Both the position numbers and the translations under genes were made by a program. Below are positions 38,227 to 45,989 of a stretch of 64,000 nucleotides of DNA, piece by piece. The stretch is from assembly GCA_029266425.1 (NCBI GenBank), contig JAQSWY010000011.1:124001-188000 (forward strand), given 5' to 3'. This DNA comes from Xanthobacteraceae bacterium (GTDB lineage Bacteria > Pseudomonadota > Alphaproteobacteria > Rhizobiales > Xanthobacteraceae). The notes below the pieces were generated by a model. The model was not told the origin of the DNA. It saw only the letters and a list, made by a program, of their open reading frames with translations, and did not search any database. The first letter of the stretch is position 1. Each line of letters opens with the position of its first letter.

Positions 38227-40032
38227 ATGGAGACCATCACCCTCACCAACATCTTCCTGCTCGCCGGCGCCGCCCTGATGGTGGTTGGCGTCTTCTCCAG
38301 CCTCATAGCCTCGCGTTTCGGCGCGCCCTTGCTGCTCGTCTTCCTCATCATCGGCATGCTGGCCGGCGAGGACGGGCCGGGGCAGTTCCATTTCAGCGAC
38401 TATCGCGCCACCTATATGGTCGGCTCGGCCGCGCTCGCCATCATCCTGTTCGATGGCGGGCTGCGCACCCGTCTCTCCAGCTTCCGCGGCACGCTGGCGC
38501 CCGCGGTGATGCTCTCGACCGTGGGCGTAATGGTCACCGCCGGCCTGGTCGGTGTCGTCGCCTATGTCCTGCTCGATCTGCCGCCCCTTGAAGCGCTGCT
38601 GGTCGGCTCGGTGGTGGCCTCGACCGACGCCGCCGCGGTGTTCTTCCTGCTGAAGGCCGGCGGGCTCCAGCTCAGGAAGCGCGTCGGCGCGGTGCTGGAG
38701 ATCGAATCCGCCACCAACGATCCGGTCGCCATCTTCCTCTCCATCGTGCTGGTCGGGCTGATCGCCGCCGGCGAGCATTATCCGGGTTGGGAATCGCTGC
38801 TCGCCTTCACGCAGCAGGCGGTGCTGGGCGCCGCGATCGGCGTTGCCGGCGGGCTCGGTCTCGCCGCCCTGCTGAATCGCTTCGACCTGCCGAGCGGACT
38901 GCATCCGCTGCTCGCCATCGGTGCGGCCGTCACCATCTTCGGCCTCGCCGCGGTGGCGGAGGGCTCGGGCTTCCTCGCCGTCTATCTTGCCGGCCTCGTG
39001 CTCGGCAACCGGCCGGTGCGCGCCATCGCCTCCATCGTCAGCTTCCATGATGCCGCGACCTGGCTCTGCCAGCTCGTGATGTTCGTCATGCTCGGGCTGC
39101 TGGTCACGCCCTCCAAGGTCATCGAATATGCGTTGCCGGCGATCGGCATCGCGGTGTTCCTGATCGTGGTCGGCCGGCCGGTCGCGGTGTGGCTATGCCT
39201 TTCCCCGTTCGGCTTCAGGCCCGAGGAGAAGGCCTATGTCTCCTGGGTCGGCCTGCGTGGCGCGGTGTCGATCTTTCTCGCCACCATCCCGACGCTTGCC
39301 GGCGTACCGAGCGCTGAGGTCTATTTCAACGTCGCCTTCACGGTGGTGCTGATCTCGCTCATCGTGCAGGGCTGGAGCCTGACCTATGCGGCGCGGCGCT
39401 TCGGGGTTGCCTTGCCGGAGCCGCTGCGCGAGGCCCGGCGCTTCGAGATCGACCTGCCGGGACAGCTCGATTACGAACTCGTGGCTTATCCGGTGGCGAG
39501 CGGCAGCCCGGTGCTGAGCCACGGCACACTGCCCAACTGGGCGCGGATGCTGATCGTGGTGCGCGACGGCGCCATCCTCTCCGCCGAGCAGGCGGGGATG
39601 CCGCAGAACGGCGACTATGCCTATCTGCTCGCGCCGCCCGAGCGCGTGCGCCGGCTCGACCGCCTGTTCGTCGCCGGCGACGAGAAGCCCGATGTAGAGC
39701 TTGCGACGGCCTTCCCGTTCGGCGGCGATATCGTGCTCGGCGCCATTTCCGATCTCTACGGCCTGCCGGTCGAGCCGCACGAGCGCGACCTTACCATTGC
39801 CGATCTCTTTGCCGAACGTTTCGACGAGCGCCCGAACATCGGCAATCGCGTGCAGTTCGGCGCGGCGACGCTGGTGGTGCGCGCAGTGGATGATGAGCGG
39901 GTGACGCTGGCCGGGCTCGTGCTCGACGACGAGGACGAGACCCGCGACAAGGGCATCCTCACCGGCGCGGCGATCGCCCGCCTGCTCGGCCCGCGCCGCG
40001 CCGCCCGCGAGCGGGCGCGGCGGCGGGGATAG
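38227..40032 (+). CDS. nhaP2: Potassium/proton antiporter, NhaP2/CvrA family (CPA1)
   Basis: The 601-residue inner-membrane protein exchanges K+ (or Na+) for protons in pH and osmotic homeostasis. Residues 1-390 form the 12-13 helix CPA1 antiporter domain; the family motifs FDGGLRTRLSSF near residue 78 and SVVASTDAAAVFFLL near 130 hold the conserved acidic residues. Residues 400-485 fit a TrkA-C-type regulatory domain and the last 100 a CorC/HlyC-like domain, as in NhaP2. The ATG follows a long 266-base gap. It stands alone and is a complete full-length gene. Confidence 0.93.
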   Translation: METITLTNIFLLAGAALMVVGVFSSLIASRFGAPLLLVFLIIGMLAGEDGPGQFHFSDYRATYMVGSAALAIILFDGGLRTRLSSFRGTLAPAVMLSTVGVMVTAGLVGVVAYVLLDLPPLEALLVGSVVASTDAAAVFFLLKAGGLQLRKRVGAVLEIESATNDPVAIFLSIVLVGLIAAGEHYPGWESLLAFTQQAVLGAAIGVAGGLGLAALLNRFDLPSGLHPLLAIGAAVTIFGLAAVAEGSGFLAVYLAGLVLGNRPVRAIASIVSFHDAATWLCQLVMFVMLGLLVTPSKVIEYALPAIGIAVFLIVVGRPVAVWLCLSPFGFRPEEKAYVSWVGLRGAVSIFLATIPTLAGVPSAEVYFNVAFTVVLISLIVQGWSLTYAARRFGVALPEPLREARRFEIDLPGQLDYELVAYPVASGSPVLSHGTLPNWARMLIVVRDGAILSAEQAGMPQNGDYAYLLAPPERVRRLDRLFVAGDEKPDVELATAFPFGGDIVLGAISDLYGLPVEPHERDLTIADLFAERFDERPNIGNRVQFGAATLVVRAVDDERVTLAGLVLDDEDETRDKGILTGAAIARLLGPRRAARERARRRG

Positions 40033-40131
40033 AGGCCATGGGGCGAATGTGAGTCCCTGACGAATCCGTTCGCTGTATCCAGCGCCGGCATATCGATCCG
40101 GGACGCCGGCTTCAATCAGGGGACGCGACAG

Positions 40132-40562
40132 ATGGAGACGGCGGTAAGGAAGCTATTCGAGCGATACGAGAACTTTTTCAGGCGGTCTCTCGGCGGGGAC
40201 CTGGATATGGCTGAGGTCGGCTCGCTGTACGCCTCGGATTTCATCGCGGCCTCGCCCGCCGGGGTGATGACCGGGAAGAACGATGATCAGCTGAGGCAGG
40301 TCATGACACAGGGATACGCGCATTATCGCGCGATCGGGACCAGAGAGATGCGGATCCGTCGTATCCGCCTCTCACCGATAGACGAGCATCACTGCGTGGC
40401 GCATGTCTCCTGGACCGCGACTTATGCTCGCAAGGATAAGATGACACAACGATAGATTTCGATGTTCACTACCTGGTCCAGAAGCTGGACGGCGACGCCA
40501 AGGTCTTCGGCTGGGTGTCAGGCGATGAGCAGGCGCTTCTGAGGCAGCATGGCATCGTCTAG
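40132..40562 (+). pseudogene. NTF2/SnoaL-like protein, frameshifted
   Basis: From ATG 40132 the frame encodes ETAVRKLFERYENFFRRSLGG, SLYASDFIAASPAGVM and VAHVSWTATYARKDK, a pattern of the NTF2-like (SnoaL/DUF4440) fold, and then stops at 40453-40455 after MTQR. Reading on in another frame from about 40440 gives DTTIDFDVHYLVQKLDGDAK and then VFGWVSGDEQALLRQHGIV to a TAG at 40560-40562, a natural end for the family (about 143 residues). Restoring one lost base near 40440 joins the two. The gene is therefore a recent frameshift mutant or a sequence error. Function is unknown. Confidence 0.75.
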
Positions 40563-40879
40563 CGGCGGCTTCGTCTCGCAGAGGTGAGCAATCCAGGCTC
40601 CGCGCGGTGCGAGCCCGGCCGGGACGACGATTGCAAGCCATTGAAAATAGGGATCGCGGGACGACGGCTCTTGAGGGAGCGCGTGCCGCCGTCCCGCGCA
40701 GCCCACGAGACCAGCCGGGAAAGAGGCCTCGCGAACGGTTTCGGTCCTGACCGGCGCTCGACTTTGGTCCGTAACCGAGCGCCGCGACTTCGCTGTCCTT
40801 GCTACGCGCCGACGAGGCATTCGGCAAGATTTATCTTCGATGATTATTATAGTTCTAAACTAAAACTTCGAATGAATAC
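40563..40879. other. 317-base gap without a confident gene
   Basis: The region holds a 100-codon open frame on the minus strand (40518-40820) containing SSRDPYFQWLAIVVPAGLAP, which also overlaps the last 45 bases of the frameshifted gene. It has no obvious ribosome site and no recognised family, so it is not called as a gene. The last 60 bases become AT-rich. Confidence 0.4.
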
Positions 40880-41542
40880 TTAGAGAGAGTCGGTTGCCTC
40901 CGACAATGCTTGGCGTATCCGTTTCAGCAGATATGGCCGGCGCTCCTTGGCGGCGAAGCCGAGCAAAATGGTGCAGGCGGCGGTCTCGTACGTGGCGGCG
41001 AGGGCATTATCCGCGAGTTCACCGGCGATCCAGAACGACAGGCAGCCGCGGAACGAATAGGCGAGCTGTTCGGGCAGTACGGACTGGGCGAGGCGGCTCA
41101 TATCGGCGGCGATGCCGGCACGATCGCCGAGCGCCAGCGACCACAGCAGTTGCGATTTGGGCCGCACATTGCCGGGCGTGGGGCTGACTACGCTGAGCGA
41201 GCTCACCACCGCCTTGGCGATCACTGGCCGTTCGAGCACCTGCGCGATGGCGACCGCGCCCATGGCGAGCACACGGTCGATGGCGTCGCCCGCGGGCCAC
41301 GCCGCGCTGTAGCGCGCGGCCATGCGCTCGATCAGGCGCGTCGACAGCGCCTGCATGATCGCATTCTTGCTGCCGAAATGATTGAACGGCGTGGCGAAGC
41401 CGACGCCGGCCTCCGCCGCCAGCTCGCGCATGGAGAAATCGCTGTTCTCGCTTCGGTCGAGCAGGCGCTCCGCAGCATCGAGCACGATCTCGCGCGCCTG
41501 CAGCCGGTTTTGCTCTCTCAGCGGTGGCCGGTCGTGTCCCAT
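40880..41542 (-). CDS. TetR-family transcriptional regulator
   Basis: The 220-residue regulator has a TetR DNA-binding domain near residues 14-62: REIVLDAAERLLDRSENSDFSMRELAAEAGVGFATPFNHFGSKNAIMQAL, with the recognition helix GVGFATPFNHF. The C-terminal ligand domain is helical and otherwise unremarkable. ATG 41542 is chosen because the following MGHDRPPLREQNRLQ gives a normal lead length; the frame is open to 41590. It is divergent from an SDR gene across 141 AT-rich bases that carry two dyads, so it likely represses both itself and the SDR gene. Confidence 0.9.
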   Translation of the reverse strand: MGHDRPPLREQNRLQAREIVLDAAERLLDRSENSDFSMRELAAEAGVGFATPFNHFGSKNAIMQALSTRLIERMAARYSAAWPAGDAIDRVLAMGAVAIAQVLERPVIAKAVVSSLSVVSPTPGNVRPKSQLLWSLALGDRAGIAADMSRLAQSVLPEQLAYSFRGCLSFWIAGELADNALAATYETAACTILLGFAAKERRPYLLKRIRQALSEATDSL

Positions 41543-41595
41543 AGCCTCACCGATTCCGTCACTAACCCGTGTTCGCCGTCCCTCTGTCAAATATC

Positions 41596-41628
41596 TATAT
41601 CAGGATATAAATATGATATCATGATATC
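41596..41628. promoter_or_regulatory. Paired AT-rich operators between divergent TetR and SDR genes
   Basis: TATATC-AG-GATATA (41596-41609) and the perfect 14-base palindrome GATATCATGATATC (41615-41628) are five bases apart. The block is strikingly AT-rich for this genome. Position between divergent starts makes it a strong TetR-operator candidate. Confidence 0.65.
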
Positions 41629-41683
41629 GATATTGCGCGTGGCGGAACCCATGGTTACGGCGTCGCGCTTTCAGGAGCAGGAC

Positions 41684-42520
41684 ATGGGCGACCAGAAGAC
41701 ATTTCTCATCACCGGCATCAGTTCCGGTCTCGGCAAGGCGTTTGCCGAAGGTGCGGTCAGTGCCGGGCACACGGTGATCGGCACCGTGCGAAATCCCGAT
41801 GCGGCAGCCGATTTCGAGGCGCTTGCACCAGGCCGCGCTCATGCCGTCGTGCTCGACGTGACGGATTTCGACGCCATTCCCGGCGCTGTCGCCAAGGCCG
41901 AGGCGGAGGTCGGGCCGATCGACGTGCTGGTCAACAATGCCGGCTACGGCCACGAAGGCGTGGTCGAGGAATCCTCGCTCGACGAATTGTGCCGCCAGTT
42001 CGACACCAATGTCTTTGGCGCCGTCGCCATGATCAAGGCGGTGCTGCCGCGCATGCGCCAGCGCCGCTCCGGCCATATCGTCAACGTCACCTCGATGGGC
42101 GGCTTCATCACCATGCCGGGCATCGCCTACTACAATGGCAGCAAGTTCGCGCTGGAAGGCATTTCGGAAGCGCTCGGCAGGGAAGTGAAGCCTTTCGGCG
42201 TGCACGTCACGGCGCTGGCACCCGGCGGCTTCCGCACCGATTGGGCCGGCCGCTCCATGGTACGTACCCCGCGCGCCATCCCTGACTATGACGCGGTGAT
42301 GGATCCAATCCGCGCCGGGCGGCAGGCCCGCCATGGTAACCAACTCGGCGATCCGGCCAAGGCGGCGGAAGCGCTGCTGAAGCTGGTGGCGGCGGAAAAC
42401 CCGCCGGCGCACCTCTTCCTCGGCACCGATGCGCTCCAGCTGGTCAGCGAGAAGATCGAGGCTTTGAAGGCCGAGATGGCGGCATGGGAAGCGGTGTCGC
42501 GGTCGACGGACATCGTGTGA
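41684..42520 (+). CDS. Short-chain dehydrogenase/reductase
   Basis: The 278-residue SDR oxidoreductase has the NAD(P) motif ITGISSGLGKAFAEGAV (TGxxxGxG, residues 9-16), the structural NNAGYG near residue 86 and the catalytic Ser-Tyr-Lys set: NVTSMGG near 138 and YYNGSKFALEG near 151 (Tyr and Lys four apart). It is a classical SDR of the oxidoreductase group often regulated by a neighbouring TetR; the substrate is unknown. ATG 41684 has AGGAG seven bases upstream, which settles the start; the frame is open far upstream through the operators. Confidence 0.93.
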   Translation: MGDQKTFLITGISSGLGKAFAEGAVSAGHTVIGTVRNPDAAADFEALAPGRAHAVVLDVTDFDAIPGAVAKAEAEVGPIDVLVNNAGYGHEGVVEESSLDELCRQFDTNVFGAVAMIKAVLPRMRQRRSGHIVNVTSMGGFITMPGIAYYNGSKFALEGISEALGREVKPFGVHVTALAPGGFRTDWAGRSMVRTPRAIPDYDAVMDPIRAGRQARHGNQLGDPAKAAEALLKLVAAENPPAHLFLGTDALQLVSEKIEALKAEMAAWEAVSRSTDIV

Positions 42521-42533
42521 CGCTCGGCTTCAG

Positions 42534-42572
42534 CATTCTTCGAGGCCCGCCACAGGCCGGCCTCGAAGAATG
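42534..42572. repeat. Minimal family A hairpin
   Basis: CATTCTTCGAGGCC and GGCCTCGAAGAATG arms make a single 13-14 base-pair hairpin 13 bases after the SDR stop. The inner CCTCAGGATGAGG arms are missing, so this is a reduced copy. Confidence 0.75.
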
Positions 42573-42648
42573 TTCACTCGGAGCATCGCCCCGGTCTCGC
42601 CGTTTTCACGGCCTCACGGTAAAACCGGGCGCGTGAACGGAGAGGATC

Positions 42649-42936
42649 ATGGCACGGCTGTTCTTCCGTCGGGGGCGGGACCGCGAAGCCGCGCCGGATG
42701 CCGCGCGCGAACTGGCGGAGAAAGCGAGAGCGGTGCTCGGTGTGGGCGAGGAGACCACCGTCTCCATCACCGAGATCGCCTGTGGCGATCCGGCATGCGG
42801 CGGTGCGGAAACCGTGGTGCTGGTGATGCGCCCGGGCCGGCGCACCGAGGCGGCCAAGCTGATGAAGCCGCTTTCCACCGTGACCGACGAAGACCTCACC
42901 GAAGCGCTGGCGCCTCTGATGGTCACGGACGCCTAG
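42649..42936 (+). CDS. Small conserved-looking protein of unknown function
   Basis: The 95-residue protein starts MARLFFRRGRDREAAPDAAREL and is cytoplasmic. It shows an ITEIACGDPACGGAETVVLVM stretch (two cysteines in C-x4-C) followed by KLMKPLSTVTDEDL and ALAPLMVTD. Short rhizobial proteins with a similar CGDPxCxG motif exist, but I cannot name the family. GAGAGGATC precedes ATG 42649. It ends just before the inverted repeat that starts the iron cluster region, and may be transcribed with it or alone. Confidence 0.65.
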   Translation: MARLFFRRGRDREAAPDAARELAEKARAVLGVGEETTVSITEIACGDPACGGAETVVLVMRPGRRTEAAKLMKPLSTVTDEDLTEALAPLMVTDA

Positions 42937-43038
42937 CTGTTTGTATAGATTCCAAACAGGGTAGGTAATGCCTTGTAATTCATTGATGACGCAAGGGAAT
43001 GATTAAGAGTAAAACAATTCCAATGTGAGTTGCAACTC
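42937..43038. promoter_or_regulatory. Two dyads upstream of the imelysin gene
   Basis: CTGTTTG-N9-CAAACAG (42937-42959) directly follows the previous stop; within it TTTGTATAGATTCCAAA partly resembles an Irr/ICE element, with a perfect right half TTCCAAA. GAGTTGCAACTC (43027-43038) is a perfect 12-base palindrome 75 bases before the imelysin ATG. Both are candidate iron- or metal-responsive operators. Confidence 0.4.
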
Positions 43039-43113
43039 TTGCGGCGTCTTCCTTCACTGGCGTAGGACTGGCCTATTCGCTGGCGCCGCCGCGGCGCCTG
43101 GAGGAGACGTTCC

Positions 43114-44403
43114 ATGCGAGCCAAAGCCCTTTTCGCCGCGCCGCTGCTTGCCGCCGCGCTCGGCGTCTTCGCTGCTGCCCCAGCGTCCGCGCAGGGCACC
43201 GCGCCGAAGCCGCGCGAGATCCTCGTCACCTATGCCAATATCGCCGAGGCGATGTATGGCGACAGCCTGAAGACCGCCAAGGATCTCCAGGCCGCCGTCG
43301 ACGCCTTCCTAGCCGCGCCGACCGAGGACAATCTCGGCAAGGCCAAGGATGCCTGGAAGGCGGCCCGCGTGCCCTATCAGCAGACCGAGGGCTACCGCTT
43401 CGGCAACGCCATCGTCGATGACTGGGAGGGCAAGGTGAATGCCTGGCCGCTCGACGAGGGGCTGATCGACTATGTCGACACCAAATCCTATGGCGAGAAG
43501 TCGGACGAGAACCCGCTCTACACCGCCAATGTGATTGCCAACACCAAGATCCGCGTCGGCAAGAAGACCATCGACGCCACCAAGATCACGCCGAAACTGC
43601 TGGAGAGCCTGCAGGAGGCGGGCGGCGTCGAATCCAACGTCGCCACCGGCTATCACGCCATCGAGTTCCTGCTCTGGGGCCAGGACCTGAACGGCACCGG
43701 GCCCGGCGCCGGCAAGCGCCCCGCCAGCGACTACGACACCAAGAACTGCACCGGCGGCAATTGCGAGCGTCGCGCCGCCTATCTCAAGGCCGCCACCGAC
43801 CTCCTCGTCACCGATCTCCAGGAGATGGCCGACAATTGGGGCGCCAAGGGCAAGGCCCGCAAGTCGGTGCTGGGCAAGAAGGACAAGGCCGGCCTCGCCA
43901 TCATCCTCACCGGCCTCGGCTCGCTCTCCTATGGCGAACTCGCCGGCGAGCGCATGAAGCTCGGCCTCATCCTCCACGATCCGGAGGAAGAGCACGACTG
44001 CTTCTCCGACAACACCCACAACTCGCACTATTACGACGAACTCGGCATCGCTTCGATCTATCGCGGCAAGTACACCCGCGTCGACGGCTCGGTGGTCGAG
44101 GGCCCGTCCGTGGCCGCCTATGCCGCCGCGCTCGCCCCGAAGGCGGCGGATGAAGCCACTGCCAAGGTCGATGCCGCGCTCGCCGCGTTGAAGGCGATCA
44201 AGGACGAGGCCGACAGCGGGAAAGAGGCCTATGACCAGATGATCGGCGAGGGCAATGCCGAGGGCAACGCCCTGGTGCAGAAGGGCGTCGACAGCCTCGT
44301 CGCCCAGACCCGCGCCTTCGAGGGCGTGGTCGCCGCGCTGAAGCTGAAGATCAAGGTCGAGGGTTCCGACAGCCTCGACGACCCGTCCAAGGTCACGCAG
44401 TGA
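43114..44403 (+). CDS. Imelysin-family periplasmic protein (IrpA-like)
   Basis: The 429-residue protein starts with a signal peptide (RAKALFAAPLLAAALGVFAA, cleavage after about residue 28 at ASAQG). The rest is an imelysin domain, the peptidase M75 superfamily that includes iron-binding IrpA and the EfeO C-terminal domain: TAKDLQAAVDAFLAAPTEDN, VPYQQTEGYRFGNAIVDDWEGKVNAWPLDEGLIDYV and GYHAIEFLLWGQDLNGTGPG, the GxHAIEFLLWG motif near residue 180. It is predicted to bind iron, or another metal or heme-derived iron, in the periplasm. It opens a five-gene iron-type cluster. Confidence 0.92.
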   Translation: MRAKALFAAPLLAAALGVFAAAPASAQGTAPKPREILVTYANIAEAMYGDSLKTAKDLQAAVDAFLAAPTEDNLGKAKDAWKAARVPYQQTEGYRFGNAIVDDWEGKVNAWPLDEGLIDYVDTKSYGEKSDENPLYTANVIANTKIRVGKKTIDATKITPKLLESLQEAGGVESNVATGYHAIEFLLWGQDLNGTGPGAGKRPASDYDTKNCTGGNCERRAAYLKAATDLLVTDLQEMADNWGAKGKARKSVLGKKDKAGLAIILTGLGSLSYGELAGERMKLGLILHDPEEEHDCFSDNTHNSHYYDELGIASIYRGKYTRVDGSVVEGPSVAAYAAALAPKAADEATAKVDAALAALKAIKDEADSGKEAYDQMIGEGNAEGNALVQKGVDSLVAQTRAFEGVVAALKLKIKVEGSDSLDDPSKVTQ

Positions 44404-44426
44404 GGACACTGTGATCAGAGCCCTTT

Positions 44427-44530
44427 CCGATCGGAGGGAATCATCCGATCGACAAGAAAGTGCTCTCGATTCAACAAGCGGGAGCATTTTCTCGTCGCAA
44501 GAGTCGTGCAACTTTTGCGGAAAATGCTCC
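44427..44530. promoter_or_regulatory. Two hairpins between imelysin and multicopper-oxidase genes
   Basis: The first dyad, CGATCGG-N10-CCGATCG (44428-44451), carries GGAGGGAA in its loop. The second is longer: GGAGCATTTTC (44481-44491) pairs with GAAAATGCTCC (44520-44530), and inside it GCAAGAGT (44497-44504) pairs with ACTTTTGC (44511-44518, one G-U). It ends 12 bases before ATG 44543, where no good ribosome site is seen. A translational control or mRNA-processing role is inferred. Confidence 0.6.
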
Positions 44531-44542
44531 ACGCGCGGCGCG

Positions 44543-45988
44543 ATGCCCTCGCGCCGTGCCTTCCTCCTGGCCGGGGCAGCGCTCGGCACGGGCGCGGTGC
44601 TCGCGCCTTCGCGGACGAGCGAGGCCCGGGTGCTTCCGGCTGCGGTTGCTCCGCGCACTGTGGCGCTGTCGGCCAGAGAGATGGACTTGCATCTGCTCGG
44701 TTCCGACAAGCCCGCCACCCGCATCTATGCCTATGATGGCGAGTTGTTCCGCCTGATCCGGGCGAAGCGCGGCGATGAGCTCGAATTCACCTTCGACAAT
44801 CACCTGCCCGAAGCCTCGACCGTGCATTTCCACGGCATCCGCATGCCGAACGAATATGACGGCGTGCCGACCTTGACGCAGCCGGTGGTCGCACCGGGCG
44901 GGCGCTTCACCTACCGGATTCCGTTCGACGATCCCGGCACCTTCTTCTTCCATCCGCACTGCGACGAGACCGGCCAGGTCGGCAGGGGGCTGGCCGGCGT
45001 GCTGATCGTGGAGGATGCGCGCGATCCGAAATTCGATGCCGAGCACATATTCTGCCTGAAGGACTGGCGCCTTGCCGAGGATGGCAGCTATCTCGCCATG
45101 TCCGAGCCCGACGGCGCTTCCAAGGCCGGCACCTATGGCGCCACCCGCACGGTGAACGGCGTTCCCGCGCTCGACCTCAAGGCGCCGGCTAACAGCGACG
45201 TGCGGCTGCGCATCCTCAATCTCGATTCGACCCGGGTGATGGATCTCGGCGTCGAAGGCGCCGAGGCCGCGCTGATCGCCGTAGACGGCCACGCCCTGCC
45301 GCCGATCCCGCTGGACAAGCTGCCCGACAGCATCTGGCGCTTCGGCCCGGCGCAGCGCATCGACCTGCACATCCGCATGCCCGAGGTGGGCAAGAGCGTG
45401 CAGATCGGCGATTACCGCGCCGCCAACATCTATCATTTCGCCACCCTCACCGCCGAGCCTTCTTCCAGGAGCAAGCGGCCGTTCCGTGCGCTCGCCTTGC
45501 CGCCGCCGAAGCTGCCGCAGCCGGACCTGAAGCGTGCCGAGCGCCTCACCTTCACCCTCCAGCAGGCGACGGACGCCGCGGTGAAGGAGGTGGGCCTGCC
45601 GCCCGACGATCCGCTGGCGAAGGCGCTCATCGACACTCTCTGCGTCGGCTCGACCACCTATTGGGCGATCAGCCAGGAATCTTGGCCGACCGGCGAGAAG
45701 CGCAATCTGCCCCCGCCTCTGGCGAAGCTGGGGGAGGGCAGGAGCTATCGCGTCACGATCAAGAACGGCACGCGCTATCCGCACCCGGTGCACCTGCACG
45801 GCCATGCCTTTGCGGTGATCGACTCCTCTTCGGGCCGCCTGCCGAAGCATTTCGCCGACACCGTGCTGGTGCAACCCGACGAGACCGTGGAGATCGCCTT
45901 CGTGGCGGCGCCGGGCGACTGGGTGTTCCACTGCCACATACTGGAGCACATGGAGACCGGCATGATGGGCTGGTTCCGGGTGGTGTGA
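44543..45988 (+). CDS. Multicopper oxidase with Tat-type signal
   Basis: The 481-residue periplasmic enzyme couples substrate oxidation to reduction of oxygen to water. The start MPSRRAFLLAGAALG carries a twin-arginine motif (SRRAFL), so it would be exported folded with copper. All four copper segments are present: HFHG (95-98), HPHCDE (137-142), HPVHLHGHAF (414-423) and the type 1 segment HCHILEHMETGM (463-474). Neighbouring imelysin genes suggest a ferroxidase role. ATG 44543 is chosen because the Tat signal begins there; the upstream reading frame crosses the hairpins. Laccase, cuprous oxidase or bilirubin-oxidase-like activity is also possible. Confidence 0.9.
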   Translation: MPSRRAFLLAGAALGTGAVLAPSRTSEARVLPAAVAPRTVALSAREMDLHLLGSDKPATRIYAYDGELFRLIRAKRGDELEFTFDNHLPEASTVHFHGIRMPNEYDGVPTLTQPVVAPGGRFTYRIPFDDPGTFFFHPHCDETGQVGRGLAGVLIVEDARDPKFDAEHIFCLKDWRLAEDGSYLAMSEPDGASKAGTYGATRTVNGVPALDLKAPANSDVRLRILNLDSTRVMDLGVEGAEAALIAVDGHALPPIPLDKLPDSIWRFGPAQRIDLHIRMPEVGKSVQIGDYRAANIYHFATLTAEPSSRSKRPFRALALPPPKLPQPDLKRAERLTFTLQQATDAAVKEVGLPPDDPLAKALIDTLCVGSTTYWAISQESWPTGEKRNLPPPLAKLGEGRSYRVTIKNGTRYPHPVHLHGHAFAVIDSSSGRLPKHFADTVLVQPDETVEIAFVAAPGDWVFHCHILEHMETGMMGWFRVV

Positions 45989-45989
45989 G

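Noticed and set aside
44411..44542. N-terminal extension of the multicopper oxidase with ESCNFCGKC
   Set aside because: The codons cross strong hairpins, and the Tat signal begins at 44543; the cysteine motif is probably chance.
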